Shown here: positions 10,590 to 22,262 of the stretch, in pieces
Position numbering within the stretch: position 1 is the first letter of the stretch
Layout: the number at the start of each line of letters is the position of its first letter
From: Channallabes apus
Lineage: Eukaryota > Chordata > Actinopteri > Siluriformes > Clariidae
Direction: 5' to 3'
NCBI GenBank assembly: GCA_030522415.1
Contig: CM060107.1
Span: 24,494,571-24,558,570 of the forward strand
Length of the DNA stretch: 64,000 nucleotides
Program-made: the position numbers and the translations under genes
The notes under the pieces: generated by a model
Told to the model about the DNA's origin: nothing
Database searches by the model: none
What the model saw: the letters and a program-made list of their open reading frames with translations, nothing else

Positions 10590-11700
10590 GAGATGAAGAT
10601 GGCGGCTTAACGGACTATTCGTGGTAAGTGATGTTTTATTTTATAAAATGTGTTTGGGGTAGTTTACAGTTTATTTCCCAGTTTAGTTTTTTATTGGCTG
10701 TTTTAAATATCACTGGCAGCACCAGCAGCGGTCAGATGTGACTTTAGAGAACTTAATGTTCTGTTTACCAAGTCTGGAGTTAATATTACAGCTTACTGTC
10801 CGTGTCACACACTCACAATGTCACTCCACTTTAACTCAAAAACATGCTCAAGCTTCAAAAATACTATTAATGTCCCTATTACAAGAGCTGCACTACCCGA
10901 TGAAGAGTGTTTGTGTTCTCTGTAAATACTGAGAGAATCTCACCTCGTGTTGTCTGGATAAATTCAGCGCTTATTTATTCTCTGGTTAAGAGTTAATCTG
11001 CAGGTTATTTCTGTGACTGTAATATAATGTGATGCAGTTGATGAGGGACACAGACTGAGGGGAGCTGTACAGGAGCTAGTAACGCTCATAACCCGGTTTA
11101 TATTTTATACACTTTGTCCGGGACTTTCCGCGGTAGCGCGAGCGCTTAGTTAACGAGCTGAATAACAACACAGAAGTGTTTATCAGTTAAGGAGGAGGAG
11201 GAGGAGGGGGGAGGTGTGTGTGGGGGTGTGTGTGCGTGTGAGGGGCTTCAGTAAGTTATAGTTTGGCTTCAGGGATGAACTAATGCTCATATACGAGTGT
11301 TATATCGCTTAACTTATTTGTATGAGAAGCGCATTAAGTAAATTCTCGGTTAATTTAATTCAGGCGATAATGCAGACAGTCACTGGTTAACACTAACACT
11401 GTTCACTGGTTAACATTAGCACAGGCAGTTTATTTACATTCCAGAATCCCCAAAACAGTATTTTACATACTCTGTGGTAAATAGGTTTATTAATATATAT
11501 TTTTTTATTAGAACTAGATGTTCTGTGAAGTTTGTTTATCTTTGTCCTGACTAAATTCTCCTGTTGTCTTTAAGCAGAGCCCTGCTGTGGAGGATTGGGG
11601 GTTCAGACGGCTGAAGGCTGGACTTTTGGAGCTACAGGACTGGAGGAGCCTGAACAAGCTGTTGAGGGAGCTGTTGGAGGGATGACGTCACAGTCCAACA
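10590..11700 (+). other. Possible untranslated exons with splice signals
   Basis: Near 10598-10623 an ATGGCGGC context is followed by a canonical donor (GTAAGTGATG). At about 11577-11582 a pyrimidine-rich acceptor (GTCTTTAAGCAG) opens a segment running to about 11740. Neither side has a long ORF; the first ATG context is closed by a stop after four codons. This may be the remains of a spliced transcript driven from the end of the TA-flanked element. The evidence is limited to splice-like motifs. Confidence 0.25.
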
Positions 11701-12786
11701 TCTTTAGAATGATGTTTGATCAGGTCTACTGTATATTCTGAACATAGAACTGCAAAATGTCTGATACAGTACTTTGGGGGAAACAAAGACTTCAACTGTT
11801 CCATGTTTAATAGTTTTGATATTTGAAAAATTAATATTTTTAATGTAAAAGAACTATAGATAGAGACTTATAAGCAGCTGGTGTATCCGGGTAGTTTAAT
11901 GACCTTTAAGCAAAAAGACAACATGTATTCATCTGTTTTATATAAATTACTGTTTTAGCTTTGACTAGTTTTGGAAGAATAAGTTGAATTGGTAAAGTCA
12001 TGTTTGCGTGTTTTAATTTTGGGGGATTGTTTGGGTATTTAAAAATTGTTTAGTTGAACCAACAACTTCAATGGGCAAAAAATGGGACACAACTTTGTTT
12101 TAAATAGTCAAAGAGTTGGGCTGAAAATAATAATAATAATTATTGATCATAGAAACAAATGAAACCAGTTAAACACTTGATTATATGTATTTGTGTTTGT
12201 GATTATGTGACCCATAATATTTTTTTCTCAGTATAAATAAATGTTTTGGGTTTTAAGAACTCCAAAAGAGCAACGACAAACTTGGTATTCTCCATTGAGG
12301 TTTCTCACCTTCCACTCCTGAGTAGGACATGGTGTTAATTGCTCTGTGTGTGTGTGTTTTTGGCGGGGGGATGGGTGTGTGTGTGTGTTTTCGGCTGTTC
12401 AGCAGTTCTATACACAAGCACAGTTTTTGTCCTTAACTAAAATACTTCAATACGTTAATAATGAATTTATTTTGCTGAATAAGGTAATAAGCGATGTTTA
12501 AACCAAACCAGTAAGTTATGTTAAGTGTTCCATACATTAAAGTACTGTGTATAACCAAGTGCCCTAGCAAACACAGTTACAGTTTACAGTACAAACAGAG
12601 TGTGTGCGCTGGGGGGATTGGAAGGTGAGTGAGAATACTCATTTACAAGACAAAAGACGGTCAGAGGCAGGGCCGTTCTAGACCAGACAACACGGGGTGG
12701 GGGGGAGGGGCGCAGTCAGAAATTTGAAGGGGGTATCATGTTCGAGCACTGTTTTTCCCTAGGCTTACTGTATAGTAACAGTATTG

Positions 12787-13045
12787 TATTTGCTGAATTG
12801 TGTTGAGGCACGCAAACCCCCTGACCACAATAAGGTGGCAATCCCTCAGAGGGGAAACTAAAAAATATATATAATTATATAATAATATATCCTTAATCCA
12901 GATTTTATCAATCAATGACGTAACATTTATCTAAGCTGGATGGTCAAATTCTCAAACGTTTAACCTAGAGTAAGACTTAACACACTATAACTAAAATATT
13001 TACAAAACTGAAAGGTTGTCTTATGATTAATAATAAAAAATACAA
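12787..13045. repeat. Family Y repeat, copy 1
   Basis: Inverted match to 61404-61640, including the GGCAATCCCTCAG segment and the ACAAAACTGAAAGGTTGTC segment. A partial direct copy lies at 19329-19450. No coding potential is seen. Confidence 0.75.
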
Positions 13046-13394
13046 ACTAAATTAAAACAGATGGGCTATTGAACAGATCATAATATGTTTTATGTTTTCT
13101 GATTATAAATGATAGATGGGTTGATTTTAGAAAGGCTAAATGAAATAGCTAGTTTTTGGTCATGTCAGTCCAGTAACTATACTATGTAAAAGTAATTATA
13201 ATAGGAATTAATTAAGGGCAGGACCTAACCTAATGTTAATAATTTACACCATGATAACATTAGTATTCATGTTTTTTGTATATATTTTTAAATGTTCAAA
13301 TGAACGTTTCAGAGTATATAATTTGTCGTGTCATCTGTGATTGAGACCCATGAGTTAAATTGAAATATTTTTTATAGGTAGTAAGCCAGGTTTT

Positions 13395-13867
13395 AGCACG
13401 CGCTCTCACGCTATCTCTCGCACTCACACACACTGTACATACACAGACACACACAGATAATACATGAAATCGCGGAAAAACCAAATGAAACTAGGGTAAA
13501 AAATATGAGCAGTAAAAATACAGTAGTATCCTGTAGGTGATTCCTGTCCTGTGATAACAGGCACTAACACTCTAGAACTGTTTACTTCTGTTAGTATTGT
13601 TTTCAAGTGTGAATGTTTATGGGGATTAAATCTGTCTCTGCTGCATCTATACACCGTTGTGATAAGTGATTGATGCCCCATCAGATCTTTGATGTGGGAC
13701 ATTCTGCTGGTTAAATGACTAAAGACACACTGATCCGTATGGACAGATATTTGTTCCAGATATTATGCGCCATTAATCAATTTGTTATGCCAACTTGACT
13801 ATCAGCGAAAACATCAAAATTATAACGAAAACAAACCCAAGTAGAAGTTAAATTTTAAGCTTTACTT
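13395..13867. repeat. Tandem duplication unit 1
   Basis: Roughly 470 bp matching 14018-14463 in direct orientation, sharing for example GCCCCATCAGATCTTT and ACGAAAACAAACCCAAG. The units are separated by a SINE. Both begin with short CA-rich tracts. No gene is seen. Confidence 0.75.
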
Positions 13868-14005
13868 TCAAATTTGATTTGTCACATACACAGCGCGATA
13901 TGCAGTAAAATGCTTTGGGTGCTTTAGGTGAGGCTCGAACTTGGCATTGCTTCACCTGGACCGCATTATAAGTATCACGCGCTAACCGATTGCGCCACGG
14001 GAGCC
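13868..14005 (-). mobile_element. tRNA-Ile-derived SINE with LINE-like tail
   Basis: Read on the minus strand, the head is a tRNA-Ile(UAU)-like sequence: GTGGCGCAATCGGTTAGCGC (A box), an anticodon loop CTTATAA followed by an intron-like stretch, and TTCGAGCCTCACCT (B box). About eight bases of the T-arm region are missing, so it is not a functional tRNA gene. The remainder matches the 3' end of the LINE at 34512-36370 (the AGCATTT-ACTGCATAT and GTGTATGTGACAAAT segments). A tRNA head with a LINE-matching tail is the standard SINE design, and the tail suggests which LINE mobilised it. Confidence 0.65.
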
Positions 14006-14017
14006 ACACGGAATCTT

Positions 14018-14463
14018 GTCAGAGTATCCTCTCTCTCGTGCGCGCGCACACACACACACACACACATAAAATTGCGTAAAACCCAACGAAATATAAGCAG
14101 AAAAAATCAGTAAAAATACATTAGTATAACAGGCGCTAACCCTCTGGAACTTTTTTACTATTGTTTCCAAGTGTTTATGGGGATTTAATGTGTCTCTGCT
14201 GCCGCATCCATTCACAGTTGTGATAAGTGATTAATGCCCCATCAGATCTTTTGACGGGGGAGCATTATGCATGATTAAATGACTAAAGAAATACTGATCC
14301 ATATGGGCAGATATTTATTCCAGGTTGCATGCGGCATTAATAGCCTCTTATGCCACTTGTAGACTATCAGTGGAAAAAAAAACAGCGAAAACATCATCAA
14401 AAATATAACGAAAACAAACCCAAGCAGACATTACATTTTCAGCTTTACTTTGCAGCAAAATAT
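14018..14463. repeat. Tandem duplication unit 2
   Basis: Direct copy of 13395-13867. Its end is interrupted by the LTR element inserted at 14464. Confidence 0.75.
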
Positions 14464-15166
14464 TGTAACGCTCAGAATTATTATTTGAGCTAATTACACT
14501 AAATCTAAGATCTATAAACGGGTTGATTACACTCACTTCCGGTATTGCGCAACCTTCGCGGAGCAAGGAAAGACGGACACAACAACAATTTCCCAAAACC
14601 AAACCAAAGTGTATTATGTACAAAAGACAAACAAATGAAGTGCAACAAAAAAACAATATATACAACATATAAACAAATATATACAATGTCAGTAGTGTGT
14701 GCGAGTGTGTGAGTGCGTATGTATGAATGTCCAAGTCCGTGTTATTGTAAATGAATGGGATGGTGAAATGGGGAGACGGCTCGATCTCACCGGTGAAAGA
14801 TGGTAAGTCCGGGAGCTCGAGAAACGGAATCAGAGGGGTATAGTTGATGTCCATGAACAGAATAATCCAATGGCAGTAAACTAGCTCTCTCTCTTTCTCC
14901 ATATACAGCGCTGCTTTCTTCATCTCCCCGTCTCGAACGTCATGCCGGTTCCGGCTTTATACCGGCACACGTGACCTGATAGGTCATCAGGGTTCCCTCG
15001 CGGCACAGCTGCGCATGCGCGCGAGAGCTTAACCCCGGAACCAAGGCACCGTTGCCATGGGGACGAAAATAACCGAAAGGGGTCAGTTTGTGTGTGCAGG
15101 TGAGCAACATTAGCTCCTTCCCTTTTCCCCTGCAGTTTAACCGCCCCTTTATGTGGCCGCGCTACA
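14464..15166 (-). repeat. 3' LTR of the gag-only element
   Basis: 703 bp. It differs from the other LTR by about four substitutions and one 6-bp deletion (in the GGGGTC segment present near 16781). A TATAAA-type box (ATACCGG context) lies near 14955-14965. Confidence 0.92.
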
Positions 15167-15479
15167 TAGACCCCCCCCCCCCCAGCCTCCGGCGTGTGAG
15201 GAGAGGACCGCACTAGCGCTTTTTTAGTTCCACTTACTCGGCTTAGTGGGTTGCCCCCAGACCTAGTGTCAGTCCATTGGTTCTTTTTAGAGTCTTTTAG
15301 CAGGACCCTCCCACTGGGCACTGGCTCACCTGACAAGTCTTTGATGGGCAGAGGAAAGAGATGGAGTCCATCGCCAAACCAGCCCGCCCGGTGGCTCTGG
15401 CACCTCGAGCTGCCGGGAACTGTGGTAGCTGGCTTCTTTGGCATGCTGACCTGTTGATGGTGTTGTCTCTTCCTCCGCC

Positions 15480-15665
15480 GTGATCTTGGTGTCGGTCGGT
15501 TATGTATCAGTGGCTGGGTCTGTGGAGTGTTGTTGGGTGGTAGGCTGCTCCAGCGGCCCCTGGTTCGCTTGGCCTCCCTCTGGGTGTTCTGGCAGACCTC
15601 GCACGCACCCACGTACCGCCAGACGTCCTTGCGGATGGTGGGCCACCAGGCGACGTCTAGGAGGC
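15480..15665 (-). pseudogene. Integrase zinc-finger remnant
   Basis: The minus-strand frame contains WWPTIRKDVWRYVGACEVCQ, matching the end of the HHCC zinc-binding domain that begins LTR-retrotransposon integrases (the CxxC half). It runs into proline- and arginine-rich sequence with no catalytic core. It marks one edge of the large internal deletion. Confidence 0.6.
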
Positions 15666-15761
15666 TTAGTAGGGTTTTTAGCCCCCCCCCCGGTGGCCAC
15701 CCGACGGCTTTTGGTGAAAGTCTTGTAGGTACGTCTGGACGTTTGTAGGTGGGACTACCAG

Positions 15762-16655
15762 CTAGAGTGCTCCTCCCTTCTTCCTCGGAACCCTACGGTG
15801 TAACGCCCCCTGGTGGTGTTCGAAGTAGACCCCCTGGTTCTGGGTCGCTCCGACATCGACCACCGTGGCTATTAGCGCCACCTGGAGACCTTCCCGCTGT
15901 GGCGGTTCCACCTCTGCGAGGTCTCTGGGAGGGGCGGCTGTCCGCTCCGAGGTAGGTTGAGGAGGTTCTGCTGTGGTGGGCACGGCGTAGTAGAGCTGAG
16001 AGGGTGCAGAGAGGGGCTGGGCGTTGGACGGTCCAGCTTGGGCCAGAGTAGAAGTGGGCAGTGGTGCTCCTTTCTTCTCATTCTCCTGGCTGTCCTTCTC
16101 AGGTGTTGCAGCGGTTGGACGATCAGCTGAATGTAGAGCTGGAGAAGACGCCAAGGTGTGTGCTTCCGATCTGAGGGTGGTGGGCGTGTTAAAGAGGCGC
16201 AGCTTCTTCATCTGTTTCTCCCAGACGATATCACGGCGCAGGAAACAGTCCGCTACTGCTTTCTCCAGTTTCCCTAGCGACTCTCGGCAGTAGCGCTCCA
16301 GCTCATCTAGCTTGGTGTCTACTGCCTGTCGAAAACTGAGTTCACGGTTTAAGCTGCTGTCCATGGAGTCTCTGAAATTCCTCTCCAACACACCCACATT
16401 TTCAGTCATAGCCACTACATCCCCTTTACATTGCTCAAGTTCAGAACGCATCGTTTTTAAACTATCAGACATATTAGACACAAGACCTTCAATGTTATCA
16501 TGTCTATCTGATACATATAATGAACTAAGCAATGATTTAGGATTACGCCTTGTCACAAATACACATTCCTCATCCAGTGTTTTACTACCGGCAACATAGT
16601 TGGCCCTCCCGGTCCTACTAGCATTAGCAAGCAAGTTAGCCTTAGCACTAGCCAT
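15762..16655 (-). CDS. Gag-like protein with coiled coil
   Basis: 297 residues from the ATG at 16653-16655, the first one inside the internal region (MASAKANLLA). The frame is open further upstream into the LTR. The middle third (about residues 60-150) is rich in heptad-like leucines and charged residues, suggesting a coiled coil, and the C-terminal third is proline/threonine-rich. No zinc knuckle is seen. The position directly after the primer-binding site and before the integrase remnant supports a gag role. There is no sequence-based assignment beyond that. Confidence 0.6.
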   Translation of the reverse strand: MASAKANLLANASRTGRANYVAGSKTLDEECVFVTRRNPKSLLSSLYVSDRHDNIEGLVSNMSDSLKTMRSELEQCKGDVVAMTENVGVLERNFRDSMDSSLNRELSFRQAVDTKLDELERYCRESLGKLEKAVADCFLRRDIVWEKQMKKLRLFNTPTTLRSEAHTLASSPALHSADRPTAATPEKDSQENEKKGAPLPTSTLAQAGPSNAQPLSAPSQLYYAVPTTAEPPQPTSERTAAPPRDLAEVEPPQREGLQVALIATVVDVGATQNQGVYFEHHQGALHRRVPRKKGGAL

Positions 16656-16738
16656 ATTAGTGTCTATTTTGCTCCACGAATTCACACAACACCGGAAAAT
16701 TACCCTAATAATTAGACTCCCCGTACGAGCCACCAATA

Positions 16739-17447
16739 TGTAACGCTCAGAATTATTATTTGAGCTAATTACACTAAATCGGGGTCTAAGATCTATAAAC
16801 GGGTTGGTTACACTCACTTCCGGTATTGCGCAACCTTCGCGGAGCAAGGAAAGACGGACACAACAACAATTTCCCAAAACCAAACCAAAGTGTATTATGT
16901 ACAAAAGACAAACAAATGAAGTGCAACAAAAAAACAATATATACAACATATAAACAAATATATACAATGTCAGTAGTGTGTGCGAGTGTGTGAGTGCGTA
17001 TGTATGAATGTCCAAGTCCGTGTTATTGTAAATGAATGGGATGGTGAAATGGGGAGACGGCTCGATCTCACCGGTGAAAGATGGTAAGTCCGGGAGCTCG
17101 AGAAACGGAATCAGAGGGGTATAGTTGACGTCCATGAACAGAATAATCCAATGGCAGTAAACTAGCTCTCTCACTTTCTCCATATACAGCGCTGCTTTCT
17201 TCATCTCCCCGTCTCGAACGTCATGCCGGTTCCGGCTTTATACCGGCACACGTGACCTGATAGGTCATCAGGGTTCCCTCGCGGCACAGCTGCGCATGCG
17301 CGCGAGAGCTTAACCCCGGAACCAAGGCACCGTTGCCATGGGGACGAAAATAACCGAAAGGGGTCAGTTTGTGTGTGCAGGTGAGCAACATTAGCTCCTT
17401 CCCTTTTCCCCTGCTGTTTAACCGCCCCTTTATGTGGCCGCGCTACA
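16739..17447 (-). repeat. 5' LTR of the gag-only element
   Basis: 709 bp, direct copy of 14464-15166 at about 99 percent identity by eye. Confidence 0.92.
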
Positions 17448-18709
17448 ATATTATCTATCAGTATATTAAATGGAACGAGGTAAAATACACAGTAATGTAA
17501 AATACTGTACATAGCCTGCGTTTTTATTCCGTACCTACAATGATCGGTATAGACAAATTACAGACGCTACCGTGTCTTTAAGGATCATTTCAGACTGTCT
17601 TAAAAATATTTCACTAACTAATTTTATTAATTCATTATAAAATAATAAATAGCATAATCATCATGGGTTGTGTATTGAGTGATTTAACAAATCTGTTTTA
17701 TTAATCGGTTTGTTGTTGTTTTTTCATCTATTTATGAAACTATGTTGACAATGCAAGAACTGTCTGTATATTAAAGATACGGTATTGGGCTTCCTGGACA
17801 CTGCAGTTAACTGTGCCAATCAATGCTCCATCTGGCGGAATTATACGGCATTGCAACCATCTTTTTAGAAAGCGCATGGGGGCGTTTATGGGGCGGGGCA
17901 TCGTTAACTGCGTCATAGCGGGGGATCACATTCCATGCACGAAGCCTGCATTAACCCTTCATGGACCTGCCACGGAGCCATCATGCTCCAGGCGGCTGTT
18001 TGACGTGGCTCCCACTGTAACTCACTAATAAAGTTCGGCTTCAGAAAAAAAACCGTTTATTGCTAGTGCTCTTTTACCATTTAATGCTTTAACACACACG
18101 ACTCAGTTTGTTCAGAAATGGCATCTAACTGGCGAGCCTTTGTCTGAACACGCCGTTTTCACTCGGGGTGGGGGTAAGAAACACACATCTCGGTGTATTA
18201 ATCCGCGCGCTCGGTTCGTTATTATTTTATTTATTTATTTATTTACCACAGGACCCATGGGGGCTCCGTAGGTTCAGGTTTTTACACGAAAACGGTGTTT
18301 TGTGAATCTCCACACTATTAAAAACTGAAATTGCTAATTGTACGTCCTGAGATTAAGATGAACATTAATTGGGAGTCATGAAAGCGAGAATCACATCCAA
18401 AAAAGAAAGCTAAACTTACCTCGAACACGACAAACTCCAGCTCCAGCCACGCCGTGTTGTACTGCACCTCCGTGATGATCCACAACCGATTGATCCACAG
18501 CGCGGGCACAGCGTCTCCAAACATGCATGCGCAGTTTAATTTGCACACATTTTCGGCTTCAGTAGACACACAATACTTCAGACTGAAACACGACTGCCCC
18601 CTACAGGTAATGAAGGGCATGTTCACAGCTTCCCGCACGCAGCCGCGCAAAGCCGCGGCAAGTCACGGGATCCCTTTTCTCGAAACGCGGGTTTTTAATG
18701 GCGACATCT

Positions 18710-19529
18710 CTACGTCTTCTTGTTTTAATCTGTAATGTTTAAGTGGAATACATTTTGCGTAGATGCTTAAATATTCCTTTTTATTTATGGACAGGTGTAC
18801 TATGTCATCGCATTATTGCGAGAGGTGATGACTTTCTGGTGGAATATGTCTGCATTTTATAGATAAATCGCACGCATTTATCAGCCTTTTGATAAAAACA
18901 CTGCCTTTTGTAAAGTGAAAGTATGAGCAGTGGGTTCACGCACGCCGAACAGCTTTATTTCAGTCATAAATACACAATCATATTCCAGCTATTCCAGTGA
19001 CCATTTGCCATATACTATCTGCTATATCCTATATTTAATAAAACTGTATTGAAACAAAATAGAGTATTTTTATTATTTATTATCGCTTCTGGAACATTGC
19101 TGTCCAAACATTTTATGTATATGGAAAACAGTGAAACCTTTACCGTGTTCAGATGACTAAAGAGTTACTGCATTATGTTTCAAGACATCCTTAATTTACA
19201 TTTTCTCAGAATATATTGTTACAGGGTGCAGTGTGGAGAGCCGCACCATGAGATGTTTTACTGATTATAAGAGCCCTTTAGAGGGGGTCAGTGAAATAGG
19301 AGTTATGAGAGTGCTAAAGTAAGAACCTAAAGTAAGACTTATCACACTGTAACTATAATATTTACAAAACTGAAAGGTCGTCTTATATATAATAAAAAAA
19401 AAAAACTAAGTTACAGCAGATGGGCTATAGAACAGATCATATGTTTTTTTTTATATTTTGTATTTTTTTATATATTTTATATATAGTAAATGAACAGCTC
19501 TAAGTAGATGAATATAGTCAAATTTACTA
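18710..19529. other. No gene seen
   Basis: AT-rich sequence beyond the inner end of copy L. The only recognisable content is a partial family Y repeat at 19329-19450. Stops occur in all frames. Confidence 0.7.
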
Positions 19530-19764
19530 CAGTGGTTACTCAATCGGAATGGTTATTACCATCGCGCTCACCGCCGTTTAAAGGCGACAGGGGCCAAAAT
19601 AAATCAGTTGCATTTCAAAGTCATTCGTAAAATGGCCGCCAGGTGGCGCAAAGTGACATTTTCATTCATCGCGGTAAATACAACAGTGATGGTAATTTCC
19701 ACAACAAACATGAAAAATCTGAACCAGAGCTATTGATGTTTACTGTACAGTAATGAGTAAAAAA

Positions 19765-19955
19765 AAAATTATAGTAGATTTATTAACTGAAATAAATGAC
19801 CATATTTCTGTCATTCCTCAATTGAGAATTTTCAAGCCCCACTTGTCAAACAAAATGATAACAAAATCGACCAAGTTTACTATTTATTGAAATATACATT
19901 TCTAAACCAATAAGATCAAATAACACCAAGTTATTATTATATCAGGCTTACTTGT
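19765..19955. repeat. Inverted repeat arm, pairs with 22613-22805
   Basis: The GGTGTTATTTGATCTTATTG segment and flanking sequence occur in inverted orientation at 22613-22805 with a few mismatches, probably the subterminal part of the 19530-23197 element. Confidence 0.8.
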
Positions 19956-21157
19956 GTGCGCCCAAATCTACTATCGTTACTCGTGAGCCGCTTATTCGTG
20001 CCGGCTGGCGATAATTAACGTTAATATGATCTCGGGCTTTCTCACGATGCTCAACATCTTTAAAAATAGCAAAGTGTTGTGTATAGAGTGATAAAAAATA
20101 AACTATCTAATGCATGTTATGATAAGTAAAATCTGTAAAGAACAGTAAGTAGTAAGAAGTAAGTAAGAAGAGGCCTGTGAATGGGGAGGGGTGCTATTTA
20201 CAGTTATTTGTAGTTTATCTGAATGTAGAGGTGAGAGCTGCTGATTCACACGTGGGGAGGTGTGAAGCATCTGCATTTGAATGGTGTCTGTCTGTGTAAA
20301 GCACACAGAGTAACACTAAAACAACAACTTAAAATTAATGTGAATAGGAGGCCCTGATGCTTCATAAATATTATTTAGTACAACAAAACTACTCCCCGTT
20401 CTGGATAAGTTTATTAGACTACATAGGAAAATAAAAAGGAGGATAACGATACCGGCTTTATATTAAATTAACAAATATTGTAAATAAACAACAATAACCC
20501 ATGTTTAGAAAATATTTCTTATTTAGACAATAGAAAATAATCCTGCACCTGTTTTTTGTGTGCCAGCTGTCACTGCTCTTATACCGCTCTTTATCACCGT
20601 AAATCGATCTGTAAAACGGGTACATCTGTAAGAATAAATTATTATATCATCAGCACTCAGTTTTTGCGTTATTATAAATAATGAAATGCAGTAGGCTGTT
20701 ATGGTCATCATAATTTTCTTTAATAATGATTCGTTCTATTTTTTTTATTCTGATAGTTTGCTCAATTTGTTTTTAGTTATGTATATATTTAAATTGGGAT
20801 GCCTTTTACTGTTACAAATTTAACTCTTGTCAAAATAAATATGTTTCTTACAAGCCCTTGTGTTGTTGTTTGTGCTGTTGTTCTTTAATAATACAAATAA
20901 TCAGATACAAACAGTCTGTCTAAACGAAAATTAACCAATGCTTTTTAACTCATCATTATGTGGATATTTTTCATGTTTGTTGGATAAAGTATGTGTATGT
21001 CTACTCTGTGTATGTGTGTGAGAGAGAGAGAGGGGTGTCGCGGTGGTGAAACAAAGGCTCAGCTTTCAGCTCATTCAGTTTCTCTGAATGTATAGGTGAG
21101 AACAGCAGATTTACACCTGGGGAGGGTGAATAATTTGCATTTGAGTGTTGTCTGGCA

Positions 21158-21532
21158 GGCGGCGCAGTGGTGTAGTGGTTAGCACTGTCACCTTGCACCG
21201 CCAGGGTCCGGGTTCGATTCCCCGGCCAGGCTCGATTCCCGTCTCTGTGTGCATGGAGTTTGCATGTTCTCCCCGTGCTTGGTGGGTTTCCTCCGGGTAC
21301 TCCGGTTTCCTCCCACAGTCCAAAGATATGCAGGTTAGGTTAATTGACATTCCAAATTGCCCGTAGTGTGTGAATGAGTGTGAGTATGTGTGTGTGCGCC
21401 CTGCGATGGATTGGCACCGCAGTGTACGCAGTGTACCCCACCTTGTGCCCTAAGTTTCCTGGGATAGGCTCCAGGCCCCCGCGACCCTGTATATAAGGAT
21501 AAAGCGGTACAGAAAATGAATGAATGAATGAA
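21158..21532 (+). mobile_element. tRNA-derived SINE
   Basis: The head contains a GTGGTGTAGTGGTTAGCACT A box and a GGTTCGATTCC B box. The body includes CCCACAGTCCAAAGATATGC and ends in (TGAA)n. It is flanked by the 12-bp duplication TGTTGTCTGGCA (21146-21157 and 21533-21544). The same family occurs inverted at 32563-32926. It resembles the widespread fish Mermaid/AFC-type SINEs; the family name is unverified. Confidence 0.88.
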
Positions 21533-21875
21533 TGTTGTCTGGCATTGATCTACCAGAGCCAAGTGAAAAGAAGCACAATCAACCTGAACAGGTAAGCTGG
21601 AATAAAATCAGTAGCAGCATTAAATAAAGTAATTAGCATTAAAATAAAATTAGCGTGAGCTAATGCTGCTAATGATTTTATTTCAGCTTACCTGTTCAGT
21701 TTTATTGCCATTCAATTTAAAATATTATCTTTCAGTTTTATATGTTCATCTTGATGTCCTTTCCTTTGTTTCTTGTATTGTGTTATATTTTATACTAGTA
21801 ACTGGTGTGCAGAAATTTATCTATATTATATTAATGAGCCAATGTATTATGATGTGGGCTGCTATGTGACATGAC

Positions 21876-22262
21876 GGAATTAGGCACGGCTGGTGAGCTA
21901 TCCTTGCTAATGATCCCGGGCTTGTACCACGTGCTATAAAATACTTGTGGCTTGTTGGGTTACAATGAATTTAACTACGCGGCGTGAGTTCCTGCCTACG
22001 TCCGCTCCCGCTGGCTCTGCTATGACTGGACCGGCCCCTTCCACCTCTCGCTTCTTTTTTTCCCCTGGGGCGTGTTCCATTTGCCCCGCTTGCATGCCGC
22101 ACTTTCGCGTTGTTGCGCGCGTGTCGCAATCACACCGCATAGTAAAAACCCCCTGTAACCCAACAAACCCAGAGTATTTTATAGCACGGGGTGCAAACCC
22201 GGATAGCTTGCCAGTCAAGGATAAAAAAAGCCAAGGATAGCTCCCCAGCCGTGCCCAATTCG
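21876..22262. mobile_element. MITE with ~110-bp inverted repeats
   Basis: The left arm starts GAATTAGGCACGGCTGG and the right end is its inverted form CCAGCCGTGCCCAATTC. Similarity continues through GCTATCCTTG and GTGCTATAAAATACT for about 110 bp. The middle is GC-rich with no ORF of note. No clear target duplication was found. Confidence 0.75.

Larger units (their letters stand above)
14464..17447 (-). mobile_element. Deleted (gag-only) LTR retrotransposon
   Basis: Two direct repeats of 703 and 709 bp bound the element, each TGTAAC...GCTACA on the plus strand. They are flanked by ATAT on both sides (14460-14463 and 17448-17451). On the minus strand the primer-binding segment next to the 5' LTR contains TGGTGGCTCGTACGGGG (about 16719-16735), and a G-rich purine tract (about 15167-15183) precedes the 3' LTR. 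Between them only a gag-like ORF and a small integrase zinc-finger remnant remain; protease, RT and most of integrase are gone. It must have moved using enzymes from another element. Confidence 0.9.
10303..18017. mobile_element. Large TA-flanked DNA element, CAGTGGGAGCCACG ends
   Basis: The 26-bp ends read CAGTGGGAGCCACGYCAAAY at both termini (two mismatches over 26 bp), with TA on both sides (10301-10302 and 18018-18019). Copies M and R lack it. Length is 7715 bp, or about 4.7 kb without the nested LTR element at 14464-17447. I see no transposase. The left 1.3 kb is GC-richer, with a possible non-coding first exon and promoter. The 2-bp TA duplication fits Tc1/mariner, CMC or ISL2EU-type transposases and I cannot decide between them. 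Also nested inside are a SINE (13868-14005) and a tandem duplication. Confidence 0.72.
1..18709 (-). repeat. Family A dispersed repeat, copy L (interrupted, runs off left edge)
   Basis: Segments 1-473, 5603-9157, 10256-10302 and 18020-18709 are colinear, in reverse complement, with 53993-59524. The inner end is the sequence beginning AGATGTCGCCATT (read on the minus strand), shared with copies at 24738 and 53993. About 4.8 kb of family A sequence is present once the nested insertions are removed, closely matching copy R. The outer end lies beyond the window, so the true length and the mode of spread are unknown. It carries a captured exon (8108-8353) and an exon-like 5' segment near the inner end (about 18430-18620). 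Confidence 0.85.

Noticed and set aside
10598..10623. Start of a host protein-coding gene at an ATGGCGGC context
   Set aside because: The frame stops after four codons and no downstream coding exon was found; kept only as a low-confidence exon-like segment.
13918..14005. Functional tRNA-Ile(UAU) gene
   Set aside because: Several bases of the T arm are missing and the 3' end runs directly into LINE-like tail sequence, so it is a SINE head.
14920..15612. 230-codon minus-strand ORF as a complete gene
   Set aside because: Only its first ~40 residues resemble an integrase zinc finger; the rest runs through a polypurine tract into the LTR.
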